From Pontibacillus sp. HMF3514 (lineage in GTDB: Bacteria > Bacillota > Bacilli > Bacillales > BH030062): a DNA stretch of 64,000 bases. Every line of letters begins with the position of its first letter. Within the stretch, counting starts at the first letter, position 1. Below the pieces are notes generated by a model. The model had not been told where the DNA came from, made no database searches, and saw nothing but the letters and a program-made list of their open reading frames with translations. The position numbers and the translations under genes were made by a program. Location: positions 3,100,001 to 3,164,000 of the forward strand of contig NZ_CP047393.1 of NCBI RefSeq assembly GCF_009858175.1. Direction: 5' to 3'. Positions 29,100-37,449 of the stretch are shown here, one piece after another.

Positions 29100-29471
29100 T
29101 TACTGCTTATATTGAGTTAAATCCGTGATGCTATCTTGGACAAGCGTAACAGCTTGGCTTAACGCCGCTCCACCACCAAAGGCAGCTGCTACACCACACG
29201 CTTCCATCATTTCATCGCGTGAAGCACCATGATCTAAGCACCCTTTTGAATGATAAATAATGCAGTATTCATCTTGAGCAACGATACTGATCCCTAATGC
29301 TATCAACTGCTTCTCTTTCTGCGAAAGTGCACCTTCATCAAAACATTTTTCCGAAAACTCATTGAAATGATGAGCTAATTCAGGCATATGTTCAGAAAAG
29401 GCTCCCATGCCATGTTTATAATCAGATAACGCTTCTTCCGTTTTATTGATAGGTCTATTTTGTTGATCCAT
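29100..29471 (-). CDS. yurZ: YurZ, carboxymuconolactone decarboxylase/AhpD-like protein
   Basis: A 123-residue all-helical protein of the CMD/AhpD superfamily. The family core is ALSQKEKQLIALGISIVAQ, then CIIYHSKGCLDHGASRDEM with two Cys and a His like the AhpD redox site, but spaced C-x7-C rather than C-x2-C. It may be a peroxide or thiol-related protein; function unknown. It follows metQ on the same strand with a good site (GGAGGG), as in Bacillus subtilis, so it may be part of the methionine-controlled transcript. Confidence 0.82.
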   Translation of the reverse strand: MDQQNRPINKTEEALSDYKHGMGAFSEHMPELAHHFNEFSEKCFDEGALSQKEKQLIALGISIVAQDEYCIIYHSKGCLDHGASRDEMMEACGVAAAFGGGAALSQAVTLVQDSITDLTQYKQ

Positions 29472-29555
29472 AAAAAATCCCTCCAGGATAGATTGTGACT
29501 ACGCATAGTATGAGCAATCACTTCATTTCTATCCAAGGAGGGAAATAACAATTTT

Positions 29556-30443
29556 TTATTTTTCTACCGGTACAATCGCACCGTCGTATTCTTCTTTAAT
29601 AAAGCTTACAATTTCTTTAGATTGAAGCACTTTAAGAAGTGTCTTAACGGCTTCGTTGTCTTTGTTTTTCGATTTTGTAACAATTAAGTTAGCATACGGA
29701 GATTCTGCACTTTCCTGGAAAAGAGAATCTTTTGTAGGATTTAATCCTGCTTTAATCGCATAGTTCGTATTAATTGCTACAAGAGCATCTTCTTCACGTT
29801 TATAGTTCTGTGGTAAAAGCTCTGCGTTTACATCAGCATGGAACTTAAGATTCTTCGGATTCTTAACGATATCTTCACGTGTTGCTTTAATTTTGTTGAT
29901 ACCTTCTTTAAGCTTAATAAGACCTTTTCTCTCAAATAGAGAAAGAATACGGCCGTGGTCTGCTACAGAACGACTCATAATTACGTTAGTACCTTTGGGA
30001 ATCTCTTCAATACTCTTGATGTTTTTAGAGTACACGCCCATTGGTTCAATGTGTACAGGTCCTACACTTGCAAAGTCATATCCAAACTCTTCAATTTGAT
30101 TTTCTAGGTAAGGCTTGTGCTGGAAATAGTTAGCATCAAGTCTTCCTTCTGATAAATCTCGGTTCGGTAGGATGTAATCTTGGTACGTTTCAATTTTAAG
30201 GTTAATTCCTTTTTCTGCAAGGATTGGCTTAGCTTTCTCTAAAATCTCAGCGTGCGGTGTAGTAGATGCTCCAACTACAAGCTCTTTCTTATCTTTTTGT
30301 TGATCTTTATTTTCTTGAGATTCTTGTTCCGTTTGTTCCTTATCATCCTGACTAGCGTTTGTGTTATTTCCTTCACTCGATCCACAAGCTGCTAGTGCCA
30401 GAATTGCTAATGATGTAATGATTAAAGTTAAGAATTTCTTCAT
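29556..30443 (-). CDS. metQ: MetQ, methionine ABC transporter binding lipoprotein
   Basis: A 295-residue lipoprotein (lipobox LALAACG; Cys at residue 20), followed by a charged linker (about residues 25-53) and a NlpA/MetQ binding domain. Signature stretches: VVGASTTPHAEILEKAKP, NYFQHKPYLE and INTNYAIKAGLNP. It captures D/L-methionine outside the membrane for MetN and MetP. Site AAGGAGAGAC. Third gene of the metNPQ operon behind SAM riboswitches. Confidence 0.95.
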   Translation of the reverse strand: MKKFLTLIITSLAILALAACGSSEGNNTNASQDDKEQTEQESQENKDQQKDKKELVVGASTTPHAEILEKAKPILAEKGINLKIETYQDYILPNRDLSEGRLDANYFQHKPYLENQIEEFGYDFASVGPVHIEPMGVYSKNIKSIEEIPKGTNVIMSRSVADHGRILSLFERKGLIKLKEGINKIKATREDIVKNPKNLKFHADVNAELLPQNYKREEDALVAINTNYAIKAGLNPTKDSLFQESAESPYANLIVTKSKNKDNEAVKTLLKVLQSKEIVSFIKEEYDGAIVPVEK

Positions 30444-30460
30444 CTTTTGTCTCTCCTTTT

Positions 30461-31129
30461 TTATCTTTTATCTAATTTATTGGAAATGAAGTCTCCAATG
30501 AATTGGAAAATGAATACAATTAAAACGATAAGCACAGTGCTTAAGAATACTACATCAAAATCCCATAGTTGGAATCCTTTCATGTAGGCTAAGTCACCAA
30601 GACCTCCTGCACCGATAACACCTGCCATTGCTGTATAACTAATGAGTGCAATAGCTGTAACAGTTAAACCGGAAACCAAGGCTGGCATTGATTCTGGTAA
30701 TAAAACCTTGAAGATTATCGTTGATGTCTTCGCTCCCATAGCTTTAGCTGCTTCAATTACGCCTTTATCTACCTCCTTCAAGGCAATCTCAACCATACGT
30801 CCGTAGAACGGAGCTGCACCTATAATTAACGCAGGTAATGCTGCATTAGGTCCTCTGATTGTTCCCATCAACCAATCTGTGAATGGGAATAGTAGAAAAA
30901 TAAGAATAATAAATGGAATGGCTCGGGATATATTCACAATGGTTGCAACAATAAAGTTCAATACTTTATTTGCCCATAAACCTTCTTTAGCAGTCAAATA
31001 AAGAAGTAAACCAAGGATAATACCGAAAATAAATGTCCCTAGTACGGAAATGCCAGTCATATAAAATGTTTCTTTTGTGGCTTCAACTAAATCCTCTACT
31101 CTTGCATTAGGAAACAATTTATGAAACAT
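30461..31129 (-). CDS. metP: MetP, methionine ABC transporter permease
   Basis: A 222-residue permease with five or six membrane spans of the MetI type. The coupling-helix motif reads EAAKAMGAKTSTIIFKVLLPESMP. It forms the membrane channel with ATPase MetN and receives substrate from MetQ. Its start overlaps the end of metN (11 bases), so translation is coupled. Ribosome site GGAGGTGACTT lies inside metN. Confidence 0.95.
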   Translation of the reverse strand: MFHKLFPNARVEDLVEATKETFYMTGISVLGTFIFGIILGLLLYLTAKEGLWANKVLNFIVATIVNISRAIPFIILIFLLFPFTDWLMGTIRGPNAALPALIIGAAPFYGRMVEIALKEVDKGVIEAAKAMGAKTSTIIFKVLLPESMPALVSGLTVTAIALISYTAMAGVIGAGGLGDLAYMKGFQLWDFDVVFLSTVLIVLIVFIFQFIGDFISNKLDKR

Positions 31130-32147
31130 CGGAAGTCACCTCCACTTCAACAGATGTCTCTTCAATGTAACGGATCGCTTCTTGAATGGCTTCTTCTGAT
31201 CCATCGATGTGTACAATGAGTGTTCCATAAGCACCCTTTTTCGTTTGTGTGATCTTTCCATGCATGATGTTTACTGCTACAGGGAAACGCTTAGCTATTT
31301 CACTAATAAGCGCTTGGTTCGTCTTCTCTCCAACAAAGTGAAGACGCATTACCTTTCCAGATTCATGTTGATTTGTAATGGTTGATAATGCATCTTCCTC
31401 GTCACGATCTCCCATAATCTGATCAACAAATCGCTTGGTGACGGGTTGTTGAGGGTGTAGGAAAACATCCAACACATCACCTTGTTCAACCACTCTGCCG
31501 TGTTCCATTACAGCTACTTGATGGCAAATCTTTCGGATAACATGCATCTCGTGAGTGATTAATATAATCGTTAGACCTAATTTTTCGTTAATATCAACAA
31601 GTAAGTCTAAGATTGAATCTGTTGTTTCTGGGTCTAGAGCAGATGTTGCTTCATCACATAGTAAAACTTTTGGATTGTTCGCAAGAGCTCTAGCAATTCC
31701 AACTCTTTGCTTCTGACCACCACTTAATTGAGATGGATAGGCATCCTCTCTTCCAGCTAGGCCAACTAATTGGATTAATTCATCTACACGCTTATTTCTC
31801 TCTTGTTTCGGAACCTTTGCAATTTCTAGAGGAAAGGCAATGTTTTCACGAACTGTTCTTGACCATAAAAGATTAAAGTGTTGGAAAATCATTGCGATAT
31901 CTTGTCTTGCCTCTCGTAACTTGTTCGTGCTGAGATTTGTAACATCCTGATCATCAATGATGACCTCTCCACTAGTCGGCTCTTCTAATCGATTTAGTAG
32001 TCGAATGAGTGTACTTTTACCAGCACCGCTATAACCAATCACACCAAATATTTCGCCTTTGGGTATGGATATATTTAAATCTTCAACAGCTTTAACATCA
32101 CCCGAGGATGATTTGAAGATCTTATTTAATCCTTTGATGGAAATCAT
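31119..32147 (-). CDS. metN: MetN, methionine ABC transporter ATPase
   Basis: A 342-residue ATPase. Walker A GYSGAGKSTL, Q-loop FQHFNLL, signature LSGGQKQRVGIARAL, Walker B VLLCDEATSALD, His in ILITHEM. A C-terminal regulatory NIL/ACT domain (about residues 265-340) inhibits transport when methionine is high. I start at the ATG at 32147, preceded by AAGGAGGAG. The reading from 32222 would run through the riboswitch terminator and is rejected. Confidence 0.95.
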   Translation of the reverse strand: MISIKGLNKIFKSSSGDVKAVEDLNISIPKGEIFGVIGYSGAGKSTLIRLLNRLEEPTSGEVIIDDQDVTNLSTNKLREARQDIAMIFQHFNLLWSRTVRENIAFPLEIAKVPKQERNKRVDELIQLVGLAGREDAYPSQLSGGQKQRVGIARALANNPKVLLCDEATSALDPETTDSILDLLVDINEKLGLTIILITHEMHVIRKICHQVAVMEHGRVVEQGDVLDVFLHPQQPVTKRFVDQIMGDRDEEDALSTITNQHESGKVMRLHFVGEKTNQALISEIAKRFPVAVNIMHGKITQTKKGAYGTLIVHIDGSEEAIQEAIRYIEETSVEVEVTSDVS

Positions 32148-32173
32148 GATGGCTTCTCCTCCTTGATCCAATA

Positions 32174-32212
32174 AAAAATGCCTTTCTATCCAAGAGGACA
32201 GAAAGGCATTTA
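32174..32212 (-). terminator. Terminator of the proximal SAM riboswitch
   Basis: On the reverse strand AAATGCCTTTCTGTCC...GGATAGAAAGGCATTT then T run, between aptamer and metN. Confidence 0.88.
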
Positions 32213-32228
32213 TATGTACCATAACGTC

Positions 32229-32348
32229 CTCTCATCTTTCTGAGATCATCATCTCAGCAGGATTTGGCACCTTCATAAACACAAAATATATGTTTAGCGG
32301 TTGCCGGGCTTCATAGGGCCAGTCCCTCCACCTCTCGTGATAAGAGTC
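32229..32348 (-). ncRNA. SAM-I riboswitch (S-box), proximal to metN
   Basis: On the reverse strand CTCTTATCACGAGAGGTGGAG, GACTGGCCCTATGAAGCCCGG, CAACC and AAGGTGCCAAATCCTGC are present in S-box order; closing helix CTCTTATC/GATGAGAG. It should turn metNPQ down when SAM is high. Confidence 0.95.
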
Positions 32349-32404
32349 TATCGCTTTATTTAATTAATAAATTAATACTTTAACTCGGTTAAGTTCTAAA
32401 AAGA

Positions 32405-32433
32405 ATCTTATCATTGTGATTTTGTTGAGTCAA
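32405..32433 (-). promoter_or_regulatory. Promoter between the two SAM riboswitches
   Basis: On the reverse strand TTGACT, 17-base spacer, TAAGAT. It would start the transcript carrying only the proximal riboswitch. Confidence 0.65.
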
Positions 32434-32474
32434 TACTGTTATTATAATTTTTCGAAAAAGTATTAGTATAAAAA

Positions 32475-32504
32475 AATCCTCTTCAAAGATGAAGAGGATT
32501 TTTA
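32475..32504 (-). terminator. Terminator of the distal SAM riboswitch
   Basis: On the reverse strand AATCCTCTTC-ATCTTT-GAAGAGGATT then T5-7. Confidence 0.9.
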
Positions 32505-32516
32505 CGTTTTGTATAT

Positions 32517-32625
32517 CCTCTTATCTCGCAGAAACCGTTTGTTCTTCAGGAATTAGCACCAATCCAATTTGGACGGTTGCCGGGCTTCGTAGGGCCAGTC
32601 CCTCCACCACTCATGATAAGATTTT
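32517..32625 (-). ncRNA. SAM-I riboswitch (S-box), distal copy
   Basis: On the reverse strand ATCTTATCATGAGTGGTGGAG, ACTGGCCCTACGAAGCCCGG, CAACC and TTGGTGCTAATTCCTG. It has its own terminator and no gene before the second promoter, so it is either a tandem control layer or a duplicate leader. Confidence 0.93.
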
Positions 32626-32650
32626 TATATTCGTTTTAATATTGTTGATT

Positions 32651-32680
32651 ATGTTAGCATGATGTATAGATAAACGTCAA
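32651..32680 (-). promoter_or_regulatory. Promoter of the distal SAM riboswitch
   Basis: On the reverse strand TTGACG, 18-base spacer, TAACAT, about 25 bases before the aptamer. Confidence 0.55.
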
Positions 32681-32704
32681 TTATTTTTTACAGGAGGATC
32701 ATAA

Positions 32705-33115
32705 ATGAAAGCTCCTTTATTTGAGTTACAGACAATAGATGGAGAAACCTATCAACTTGAACAAGACTTAGGGAAGGTTGTTATGCTCACCTTTTGGGCT
32801 TCCTGGTGTCCGGATTGTGGACGTGACTTACCAAAAAAAGAACAGTTTTATCAATCTGTTCCTAAGGATCAAGTTAAAATGTTAACGATAAATGTTGTAG
32901 GCAGAGAGCGAAATGTACAAGAAGGTTTGAATTACGCTGAGAAGTTTTTAACTCAGCCTACACTATTAGATGATGGTCGGAAAACTTATGATCAGTATGA
33001 ATGCGAGGGTGTGCCTACAACCATCATCATTGACCAAAATGGGGAAATTGCTCACCATTTCGGAGATAAAGCAGTAATGATGGATATCATTAAGGCTGTA
33101 GGAGAAATAATTTAA
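32705..33115 (+). CDS. TlpA/AhpC-type thioredoxin-like protein
   Basis: A 136-residue soluble thioredoxin-fold protein of the TlpA/redoxin class. The active site is WASWCPDCGRDLP (CPDC) near residue 35, with cis-Pro region EGVPTTIIID. It has no signal peptide or membrane anchor, so it probably acts in the cytoplasm as a thiol reductase. Strong site AGGAGGATC. It is divergent from the met leader, and its stop overlaps the end of the convergent yusD by 4 bases. No direct equivalent sits here in Bacillus subtilis. Confidence 0.85.
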   Translation: MKAPLFELQTIDGETYQLEQDLGKVVMLTFWASWCPDCGRDLPKKEQFYQSVPKDQVKMLTINVVGRERNVQEGLNYAEKFLTQPTLLDDGRKTYDQYECEGVPTTIIIDQNGEIAHHFGDKAVMMDIIKAVGEII

Positions 33116-33435
33116 GAAGCTAGATGAAACAAAGCTTCTACAAACAATAAATCCCGAAATTGCCCTTTCGCTTGGAGCGATTGCTCAGGCAAGGTTAATA
33201 AACGCTTATTTCCATTCCAAATATTTTGTAACACCGGAAACTGAGCATGGATAGTGACATTTGGATGTTGCTGTTCATGCTCAAAAATTTCAATTACTTT
33301 CCCATCCACTATAACTCCCACAATATCCTGGTCATCATAAAAATGAATGACAATATGTTTCTCAGCTAACATGTGCTCAAGGTCTTTTCGTTTTTCTATT
33401 CGATCTTTCCATTGATAAAGCTCATTTACATCCAT
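33112..33435 (-). CDS. yusD: YusD, SCP2 sterol-transfer-like domain protein
   Basis: A 107-residue protein fitting the small SCP2-like family represented by YusD. The pattern is strand-rich (IVIHFYDDQDIVGVIVDGKVIEIFEHE, then NVTIHAQFPVLQNIW). The SCP2 fold binds lipids or acyl-CoA in other proteins; here the ligand is unknown. Close to the fad genes as in Bacillus subtilis. Site AAAGGAGCAG. Confidence 0.7.
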   Translation of the reverse strand: MDVNELYQWKDRIEKRKDLEHMLAEKHIVIHFYDDQDIVGVIVDGKVIEIFEHEQQHPNVTIHAQFPVLQNIWNGNKRLLTLPEQSLQAKGQFRDLLFVEALFHLAS

Positions 33436-33629
33436 ATGTCTGCTCCTTTTGTCTCACATCTCTCCTTTTTATGTTCGCTATGTAGCTTGGAATTCCTTTA
33501 GTTACTTTTCGACAAATTGTTTGTGATTTTTCTTATGCACTTAATGGATTTTCAACATTTATCCTCTCTACTTCCTCACTTATAAAATCCCCTTCGACAC
33601 TCAAACGTTCTTTGTATTCCCAAATAAAT

Positions 33630-33664
33630 AAAAAAAGCCTCGGGACTTATAATCCCAAGGCTTT
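33630..33664 (-). terminator. Terminator of the yusE group
   Basis: On the reverse strand AAGCCTTGGGATT...AGTCCCGAGGCTT then T7. Confidence 0.85.
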
Positions 33665-33667
33665 TCC

Positions 33668-33967
33668 TTAACTATATTTTTTTACAATCTCAAGCATATG
33701 AGGCACTGAATGAAAGGCGTAAATTTTCTCACATACTTCGTTTTCATTTAATACTAATAAACAAGGTACACTTTCAACTTTGTATTTTTGCATCATATCA
33801 GGAAACAAGGGTGCGTTTACATCATAAAAAATTTCTTTTCCCCATAGTTCCTCGATAGCATCCAACATTTTTCTTGCTACATGACACGTTCCACAGAATG
33901 GGCTGTGGATAAAAAATAATGTGTACGTACCTTTGTGGATTTCAAGTTCTTCCTTGACCTGAATCAT
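33668..33967 (-). CDS. yusE: YusE, thioredoxin-like protein
   Basis: A 99-residue thioredoxin-fold protein. The redox site is FCGTC (HSPFCGTCHVARK) around residue 24, and the cis-Pro loop is KVESVPCLLVL. It is expected to reduce or isomerise protein disulfides in the cytoplasm. It lies 12 bases after yusF and is co-transcribed with it. Site AAAGGTGGT. Confidence 0.87.
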   Translation of the reverse strand: MIQVKEELEIHKGTYTLFFIHSPFCGTCHVARKMLDAIEELWGKEIFYDVNAPLFPDMMQKYKVESVPCLLVLNENEVCEKIYAFHSVPHMLEIVKKYS

Positions 33968-33979
33968 TCTTTACCACCT

Positions 33980-34330
33980 TTAGGCTAGAAATAACGGGTC
34001 GACGGATATGCTTCTACTGACAAGTGCAGATGCCAGTTCTAGCTCAGGAGTAGCAGCAACTTCTCGAAAGGACTTATCAATATAAATGTGCTCTGCATGG
34101 GGTAATTCTTCTGATAACTGCTTTCGAAGCTTATGCCCTGAATCATCCTCATCAACCAAAATAAATACATCTTTATGATCTAAGTCATATTCAAAAATTA
34201 GTTCTTCAAGACGTTCAACACCGAGTGTACCATTCGTGCAGATGATTTCGACATTTTCATTTATAATTTTTTTGATCTGTTGTTTATCGGTTTTTCCTTC
34301 AACAATGATCACTTTCTCTAATTCATCCAT
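33980..34330 (-). CDS. yusF: YusF, Toprim domain protein
   Basis: A 116-residue stand-alone Toprim domain. The catalytic Glu lies in VIIVEGKTDKQQ and the DxD in FILVDEDDSG. Toprim domains occur in primases, topoisomerases, RNase M5 and OLD nucleases; this short form resembles RNase M5, so an RNA or DNA processing role is possible but unproven. Start at the ATG at 34330, after AGGTGAT; the ATG at 34354 lacks a site. Confidence 0.85.
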   Translation of the reverse strand: MDELEKVIIVEGKTDKQQIKKIINENVEIICTNGTLGVERLEELIFEYDLDHKDVFILVDEDDSGHKLRKQLSEELPHAEHIYIDKSFREVAATPELELASALVSRSISVDPLFLA

Positions 34331-34453
34331 CCATATCACCTGTTTTCTCAACATTCTTTTCTTTATTTTATGTTATGAGGTGCGATAAATGCTACTGCTA
34401 TGTCCCTATATAGACTGAAAAAAGGCATTTCCAAAATAAATTTCAAGTGTAAA

Positions 34454-34486
34454 AAATGGCAGTGGGAAATTGTCCACTGCCATTAC
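34454..34486 (-). terminator. Terminator of the 52-aa gene
   Basis: On the reverse strand AATGGCAGTGG...CCCACTGCCATT then T6. Confidence 0.88.
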
Positions 34487-34494
34487 CATTCTAT

Positions 34495-34653
34495 TTAGCA
34501 CCAACCTTTTGTTTCATCACAATCCACATACTTATCCACTTGAGATGGAATCGCTGTTCCACGCCAAGATTCTTTTTTGTGATTTTGTGCAGAAGGCTTG
34601 CCTTTGGTATTTTTAGTTCGTTGATTTTGTTGCTTATGGTTTTGTTTAGACAT
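34495..34653 (-). CDS. Small basic protein with Cys-containing tail (52 aa)
   Basis: Not recognised. A 52-residue, very hydrophilic protein: the first half is Gln, Asn and Lys rich, the second half reads WRGTAIPSQVDKYVDCDE and ends in GWC. The two Cys at the end could bind metal or form a disulfide. GGGGTGATCC lies a few bases ahead of the ATG and a strong terminator follows the stop, which supports a real gene. It sits between yusF and gcvH. Confidence 0.6.
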   Translation of the reverse strand: MSKQNHKQQNQRTKNTKGKPSAQNHKKESWRGTAIPSQVDKYVDCDETKGWC

Positions 34654-34711
34654 TAAAGGATCACCCCTTACACTTAGAATGTCCTTTGTTGTCTATACTA
34701 TTTTTCCAATA

Positions 34712-35095
34712 TTATTCTTCTTCAATCATTTCTTGGTATTGATCTGCTGACATTAGTTCGTCAATCTCACCATTGTTAGATGGTTCTACAATGATCATCC
34801 ATGCTTTATCATATGGAGATTCGTTAACAAACTCAGGGCTATCCTCTAGCTCTTCGTTGATGCCAACAACTTTACCAGTTAGCGGGGCATAAAGTTCAGA
34901 TACTGTTTTAACAGACTCTACACTACCAAAAGGCTCGTCTGCTTCAATTTCATCGCCTACTTCTGGAAGTTCAACGAATACAATGTCGCCTAGCTCAGAC
35001 TGTGCGTGATCTGTAATTCCGATACGAACTTTGTCGCCTTCTACTTTTACCCATTCGTGCTCTTCTGAATAATATAACTCTTTTGGTAAACTCAT
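34712..35095 (-). CDS. gcvH: Glycine cleavage system H protein
   Basis: A 127-residue H protein carrying the lipoyl arm. The lipoylated Lys is in [15 protein letters not shown] (about residue 63). It shuttles the aminomethyl group in glycine cleavage, and in Bacillus also serves as lipoyl relay for other dehydrogenases. Site GGAGGGG. The gcvT and gcvP genes are not in this window. Interestingly lipA, which would lipoylate it, is missing from its usual place near 12.5 kb. Confidence 0.96.
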   Translation of the reverse strand: MSLPKELYYSEEHEWVKVEGDKVRIGITDHAQSELGDIVFVELPEVGDEIEADEPFGSVESVKTVSELYAPLTGKVVGINEELEDSPEFVNESPYDKAWMIIVEPSNNGEIDELMSADQYQEMIEEE

Positions 35096-35169
35096 GTGTA
35101 CCCCTCCATTTTCTACTACTTCATAGTAAATGTATTAAATTTGGCCAAGTTAGCCAAATGTTTTGCTCA

Positions 35170-35526
35170 CTATTTCCAAGTATCCTCAAATGTTTCTTCT
35201 TTAAACCCTACAGTCACCTTATTTCCATCTGTAACAATAGGTCTTTTAATCAGCATGCCATCTGAAGCTAGCCACTCTGCCATTTGATCTTCAGTCGCAT
35301 CCTGAAGCTTGTCCTTCATACCAAGTTCACGATATTTTTTCCCACTTGTGTTGAAAAACTTTTTAGCCGGAAGACCACTTTGTTCGATAAAAGTTTTGAG
35401 CTGCTCTTTCGTGGGTGGGTTCTCTACAATATGTACGGTTTCATATGACTTCTCATTTTCATCAAGCCATTTTTTTGCTTTTTTACAAGTACCACATTGT
35501 GGGTACCAATAAAATGTTAGTGCCAA
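35170..35526 (-). CDS. yusI: YusI, ArsC/Spx family protein
   Basis: A 118-residue ArsC-type thioredoxin-fold protein of the Spx/MgsR family. It begins LTFYWYPQCGTCKKAKKWL with a CxxC. The RPIV motif (IKRPIVTDGNKVTVGFKEE) is typical of ArsC-like proteins. Spx relatives bind RNA polymerase, while others reduce arsenate; which applies is unclear. Start TTG at 35526, after AAGGAGGTTC, agrees with the Bacillus homologue. Confidence 0.87.
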   Translation of the reverse strand: MALTFYWYPQCGTCKKAKKWLDENEKSYETVHIVENPPTKEQLKTFIEQSGLPAKKFFNTSGKKYRELGMKDKLQDATEDQMAEWLASDGMLIKRPIVTDGNKVTVGFKEETFEDTWK

Positions 35527-35600
35527 ACCAAGAACCTCCTTCTATGTATCACCATTATTTTATCATTATTATAATCATCTGACTATCTTGGTTACAAAAC

Positions 35601-35634
35601 AATCCTACCACTCATTTAGCGGTAGGATTGCTTA
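35601..35634 (-). terminator. Terminator of the fad operon
   Basis: On the reverse strand AATCCTACC...GGTAGGATT, then GTTTTGT. The T tract is imperfect. Confidence 0.7.
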
Positions 35635-35650
35635 TAATCATTATACCCAA

Positions 35651-37435
35651 TTATACAACATATTTCTCTTCTTTAATAATTGTTGCAGCAATTTCACGTT
35701 TCTTTGAAATTACATTAATTGGTGTGTGACGAGTCAATTTACGTAGTGCTGATAGCATCATGCGAAGTGTATCGCCTTCTTCACTAGCAATAAGCGTTTC
35801 CTTAGCATGAGCTTCAATACGGTTGAATGCTTCTTGAACGAAAACTTGAGTCATAAGAAGTTTGTGTTGGTTCTTCTCTTCACCAGTTTTATTAATTGCT
35901 TTTTCAGTACGTAGGATAGCGGATTCCATATTGTAAATCTCACCTACGATGTCTGCGATATTCACAAGCAGTTCTTGTTCATTTTCAAGCTTTTCACCAT
36001 ATTTCTGAGCAGCAAGACCTGCAGCTAACAAGCCAATTTTCTTAGCATTTTTCAGTAGGTATTTCTCTTGCTCTAACGTCTCAGTTCCAGGCTCTTCCGG
36101 CATCATCATCATAAGCTCTTCCTGTAAACTTTGAGCTTTTTGAAGTAATGGTAACTCGCCTTTCATTGCTTTTTTCAGCAATGTACCTGGTACGATCATA
36201 CGGTTTATTTCATTTGTACCTTCAAAGATTCGGTTGATACGAGAATCACGGTAAATGCGTTCTACTTCATATTCTTGCATGAAGCCATAACCTCCGTGAA
36301 GCTGTACTGCTTCGTCCGCAACATAGTCTAGAAGCTCTGTACCTAATACTTTTCCAATGGAACACTCAATTGCATATTCAGCAATCGCCTTCGCTACTTT
36401 AGAGCCGTCTTTAAGCTCCTCTTCACTCAACTTACTCATGCGTTGCTCGAACAATCCAACTGTGCGATAAACACCACTTTCATTGGCATACGTTTCAGCT
36501 GCCATCTTCCCTAGTTTTTCTTGCGTAAGTGGGAAGCTTGAGATAGCTGTATTGAACTGTTTACGCTCATTTGTATATTTTACTGCTAGTTCTAGAGCAC
36601 GCTTGGATCCACCAACGCCTCCGATTGCTAGTTTGTAACGACCAACGTTTAGAATGTTAAAGGCGATGACATGACCACGGCCAATTTCACCAAGTACATT
36701 TTCAACTGGAACTTCAGCATCTTCAAGGATCAATGTACGTGTACTTGAGCTCTTAATTCCCATTTTCTTTTCTTCAGGACCTGTAGAAACTCCATTATAA
36801 TCACGTTCTACAATGAAAGCTGTGAATTTATCTCCATCAACTTTTGCATAGACAACGAACACGTCAGCAAATGCCGAGTTTGTAATCCATTGTTTCTCAC
36901 CATTCAAAATATAGTGCGTTCCTGCTTCATTTAACTTCGCTGTTGTTTTAGCACCTAAAGCATCTGAACCTGAACCTGGCTCTGTTAATGCATACGCTGC
37001 TAACTTTTCACCTGTAGCTAGTGCTGGTAGGTACTTTTGCTTTTGATCTTCATTACCGAAGAAAACAATGGGTAGGGACCCTATTCCTACATGAGCACCA
37101 TGTGTTACGGAGAATCCACCTGCTAGAGAGAACTTTTCAGTGATTAAGGATGAACTGATTTTATCAAGGCCTAATCCTCCATATTCTTCAGGAACATCAG
37201 CACCTAAAAGACCTAGTTCTCCAGCTTGCTTCAGTAAGTTTACGGAATGCTCAAATTCATGGTTTTCAAGGTTAGGGATTTTCGGTACAACTTCTCCCAT
37301 CACAAAGTCTTCCGTAGTTTTCGCGATCATTTTGTGTTCATCATTAAAATCTTCAGGGGTAATGATATCCTCCGCTTCTAGATCCTCAATGATAAACGCT
37401 CCACCTTTAAACACTTGCTCTTTTGTTTCACTCAT
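35651..37435 (-). CDS. fadE: Acyl-CoA dehydrogenase FadE
   Basis: A 594-residue FAD-dependent acyl-CoA dehydrogenase for the first step of beta-oxidation. The catalytic domain covers about residues 30-410: TEPGSGSDALGAKTTA, WITNSAFADVFVVYA, HGGYGFMQEYEVERIYRD and GTNEINRM. A C-terminal extension of about 180 helical residues is typical of the Bacillus FadE (YusJ) form. Last gene of the fadNAE operon. Site AAAGGAGG. Confidence 0.94.
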   Translation of the reverse strand: MSETKEQVFKGGAFIIEDLEAEDIITPEDFNDEHKMIAKTTEDFVMGEVVPKIPNLENHEFEHSVNLLKQAGELGLLGADVPEEYGGLGLDKISSSLITEKFSLAGGFSVTHGAHVGIGSLPIVFFGNEDQKQKYLPALATGEKLAAYALTEPGSGSDALGAKTTAKLNEAGTHYILNGEKQWITNSAFADVFVVYAKVDGDKFTAFIVERDYNGVSTGPEEKKMGIKSSSTRTLILEDAEVPVENVLGEIGRGHVIAFNILNVGRYKLAIGGVGGSKRALELAVKYTNERKQFNTAISSFPLTQEKLGKMAAETYANESGVYRTVGLFEQRMSKLSEEELKDGSKVAKAIAEYAIECSIGKVLGTELLDYVADEAVQLHGGYGFMQEYEVERIYRDSRINRIFEGTNEINRMIVPGTLLKKAMKGELPLLQKAQSLQEELMMMMPEEPGTETLEQEKYLLKNAKKIGLLAAGLAAQKYGEKLENEQELLVNIADIVGEIYNMESAILRTEKAINKTGEEKNQHKLLMTQVFVQEAFNRIEAHAKETLIASEEGDTLRMMLSALRKLTRHTPINVISKKREIAATIIKEEKYVV

Positions 37436-37449
37436 AAGGGTTTCCTCCT

